Source of the DNA: Nitrosopumilales archaeon CG_4_9_14_0_2_um_filter_34_16
GTDB lineage: Archaea; Thermoproteota; Nitrososphaeria; Nitrososphaerales; Nitrosopumilaceae
Assembly (NCBI GenBank): GCA_002788515.1
Contig: PFRJ01000100.1
Span: forward strand, 1 to 5,433
Direction: 5' to 3'
Length of the DNA: 5,433 nt
The notes under the pieces are model-generated. The model was not told the DNA's origin. It saw only the letters and a list, made by a program, of their open reading frames with translations, and did no database searches. How positions within the stretch are numbered: the stretch's first letter is position 1; every line of letters starts with the position of its first letter. This document shows, piece after piece, positions 4,259 to 5,433 of the stretch. A program made the position numbers and the translations under genes.

Positions 4259-5419
4259 CTACTCTTCTATAGATTCTGAGTCGTCTGAATCAGTTTCCAC
4301 GGTAGCCTCAATTTCAGATGTTTCTAGTGTATCTTCAATATCAGGTGTTTCCACGGTAGCCTCAATTTCAGATGTTTCTAGTGTATCTTCGGTCTCTGAT
4401 TCTTTTGATTTTTTAGTGGTTGCCTTTTTAGTTGTCTTTTTTGTCTTTTTGTCGGCATCCTCAGGATCTATAACGCCTGCTTCACCAAGAGCAAAAATGA
4501 CTTCTTCTTCAGGATGATGAGGACTATCCACCATTCGAGCGATTCGTTTCTTACCTGATTTCTTAAAGTATATTCTGTATGTACTTGTATGAGCAACTAC
4601 ATTTCCGCCGATTGGTCGAGTTGGATCTCCAAAGAAAACATCAGGTGATGCCATAACTTGATTGGTTGCAATTGCAGCACAGTTGTATGTTTCTGCAATT
4701 CTTGATAGTAAATGAACAAAGTGATTCAGTTTTTGTTGTCTAACGGATAATGTTCCTCTTCCAAGATATTCAGCACGGAATAATCCAACGGCCGAATCTG
4801 CAATAATTAATTTGATATTGTTTTCCTCAATTATTTGACCAGCTTCTTCTAGGATTAGTACTTGGTGCGCACTATTATACGCACGAGCTACTATGATACG
4901 ATCTAAAACTTTTTCTGGATCCATTTCATGAGCTTGAGCAATAGATACAATTCTTTCAGGTCTGAAAGTGTTTTCCGTGTCTATGTATAATACAGAACCA
5001 TCAAGACCACCTTCTTCTTTGCTTTTTTGAACCATTACAGACATAGTATGAGCAAATTGTGTTTTACCACAACCAAATTCGCCATATACTTCTGTCAAGG
5101 CTTGAGTCTCAATGCCACCATCAAATAGTGTGTCAAGACAATTAGTACCAGTTGTAATTTTACCAATGTTTTGTCGGTTTTTGTAAATTTCACTTGCACT
5201 GACAAAATCTTTAGCAATTAGTCCACCTTCAACTAAATGTTGACGTGCTTTATTGACAATTTTTTCAGCGGTATCCTTTTCCATTCCAGTTATTTCTGCA
5301 ATTTCTACAGGGCCTCTAACGATGAGATCCATGACGTTGTGGATACCTGCATCGGATAATTTTCTTGTAGTTACAGGACCTACGCCCTCTAAACTATCTA
5401 ATCTTAAATCTTCTACCAT
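4259..5419 (-). CDS. radA: DNA repair and recombination protein RadA with a long repeat-bearing C-terminal tail
   Basis: RadA is the archaeal RecA/Rad51 recombinase, an ATPase that forms filaments on single-stranded DNA and carries out strand exchange. The 386-residue protein has an N-terminal helix-hairpin-helix domain (about 6-65, with GVGP at 12-15 and ITGM at 43-46). FVSA (72-75) fits the F-x-x-A polymerisation motif, GEFGCGKT (113-120) is Walker A, and LIIAD (204-208) is Walker B. Loop L1 lies near 215-230, and ATNQV (251-255) leads into loop L2 (about 256-272). KKRIARMVDSPHHPEEEVIF (290-309) closes the core. Archaeal RadA normally ends soon after this point; here about 69 more residues follow: a Lys/Thr-rich basic stretch (324-339), then an acidic tail with repeats. 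Cys117 replaces the usual Ser of Walker A. The ATG has no SD and is preceded by a short inverted repeat at the window edge; its promoter is outside. Confidence 0.97.
   Translation of the reverse strand: MVEDLRLDSLEGVGPVTTRKLSDAGIHNVMDLIVRGPVEIAEITGMEKDTAEKIVNKARQHLVEGGLIAKDFVSASEIYKNRQNIGKITTGTNCLDTLFDGGIETQALTEVYGEFGCGKTQFAHTMSVMVQKSKEEGGLDGSVLYIDTENTFRPERIVSIAQAHEMDPEKVLDRIIVARAYNSAHQVLILEEAGQIIEENNIKLIIADSAVGLFRAEYLGRGTLSVRQQKLNHFVHLLSRIAETYNCAAIATNQVMASPDVFFGDPTRPIGGNVVAHTSTYRIYFKKSGKKRIARMVDSPHHPEEEVIFALGEAGVIDPEDADKKTKKTTKKATTKKSKESETEDTLETSEIEATVETPDIEDTLETSEIEATVETDSDDSESIEE
4293..4390 (-). repeat. Nested tandem repeat in the radA 3' end (54-bp period, 27-bp subunits)
   Basis: Two identical 44-bp blocks lie at 4293-4336 and 4347-4390, exactly 54 bp apart. 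They encode EDTLETSEIEATVET twice (344-358 and 362-376); the last Thr codon of each copy differs silently (ACA and ACT). Each 18-residue unit is itself two related 9-residue units: EDTLETSEI, EATVETPDI, EDTLETSEI, EATVETDSD. The pattern suggests an older 27-bp duplication that diverged, then a recent 54-bp duplication that kept the frame. It falls in an apparently disordered acidic tail. Confidence 0.93.
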
Positions 5420-5420
5420 A

Positions 5421-5433
5421 CCGTATAGTACGG
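5421..5433. repeat. Short inverted repeat just upstream of radA
   Basis: CCGTA and TACGG flank a three-base TAG spacer, giving perfect 5-bp arms that end one base before the radA start codon. This is GC-richer than its surroundings. It could be a small operator, a 5'-end hairpin in the mRNA, or chance. The window ends exactly at the last base of the arm, so longer symmetry cannot be judged. Confidence 0.5.

Noticed and set aside
4293..4390. Spaced identical repeats that might suggest a CRISPR-like array
   Set aside because: Only two copies with a 10-bp interval exist, they keep the radA frame and encode a repetitive acidic peptide, so this is a coding tandem duplication.

Overview
The window is AT-rich, gene-dense DNA from an archaeon. 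The best fit is an ammonia-oxidising thaumarchaeon (Nitrososphaerota, Nitrosopumilus-like). The evidence is an archaeal ribosomal protein eL21, an archaeal RNA polymerase subunit Rpb4/RpoF, a DUF655 protein, KsgA/Dim1 and a HemK/Mtq2-type methyltransferase in the order typical of archaea, plus an archaeal RadA recombinase. Low GC, TATA-like boxes about 25-30 bp ahead of start codons without Shine-Dalgarno sequences, and oligo-T terminators agree with this. The lineage is inferred from protein character and was not tested by search.

Layout. Positions 1-621 (+) hold the 3' part of an isocitrate/isopropylmalate dehydrogenase family gene, most likely isocitrate dehydrogenase, whose start lies outside the window. 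It ends directly against the stop codon of the convergent minus-strand operon. That operon reads, in transcription order: eL21 (3048-2749), rpoF (2747-2421), DUF655 protein (2400-1834), ksgA (1837-1133) and the HemK-like methyltransferase (1155-622). Its genes overlap or are at most 20 bp apart. Upstream on the same strand are rlmN (4159-3104), with its own TATA-like promoter, and radA (5419-4259), followed by a long oligo-T terminator. Every base outside coding sequence lies in three short stretches: 3049-3103, 4160-4258 and 5420-5433.

Function. The five-gene operon serves gene expression: a large-subunit ribosomal protein, an RNA polymerase stalk subunit, a predicted RNA-binding helix-hairpin-helix protein, the 16S rRNA dimethyladenosine transferase, and a probable release-factor methyltransferase. 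RlmN, a radical-SAM 23S rRNA/tRNA adenosine C2-methylase normally considered bacterial, adds another RNA-modification function and may be an old acquisition. RadA carries out homologous recombination.

No mobile element, CRISPR array, RNA gene or clearly new multi-gene system is visible. The points most worth checking are the nested 27/54-bp repeats in a basic-then-acidic C-terminal tail of RadA, the zero-gap convergent junction with a palindrome over both stop codons, the NLPY motif in the HemK-like enzyme, unusual residues at metal- and cofactor-binding positions of the dehydrogenase, and the bacterial-type rlmN.
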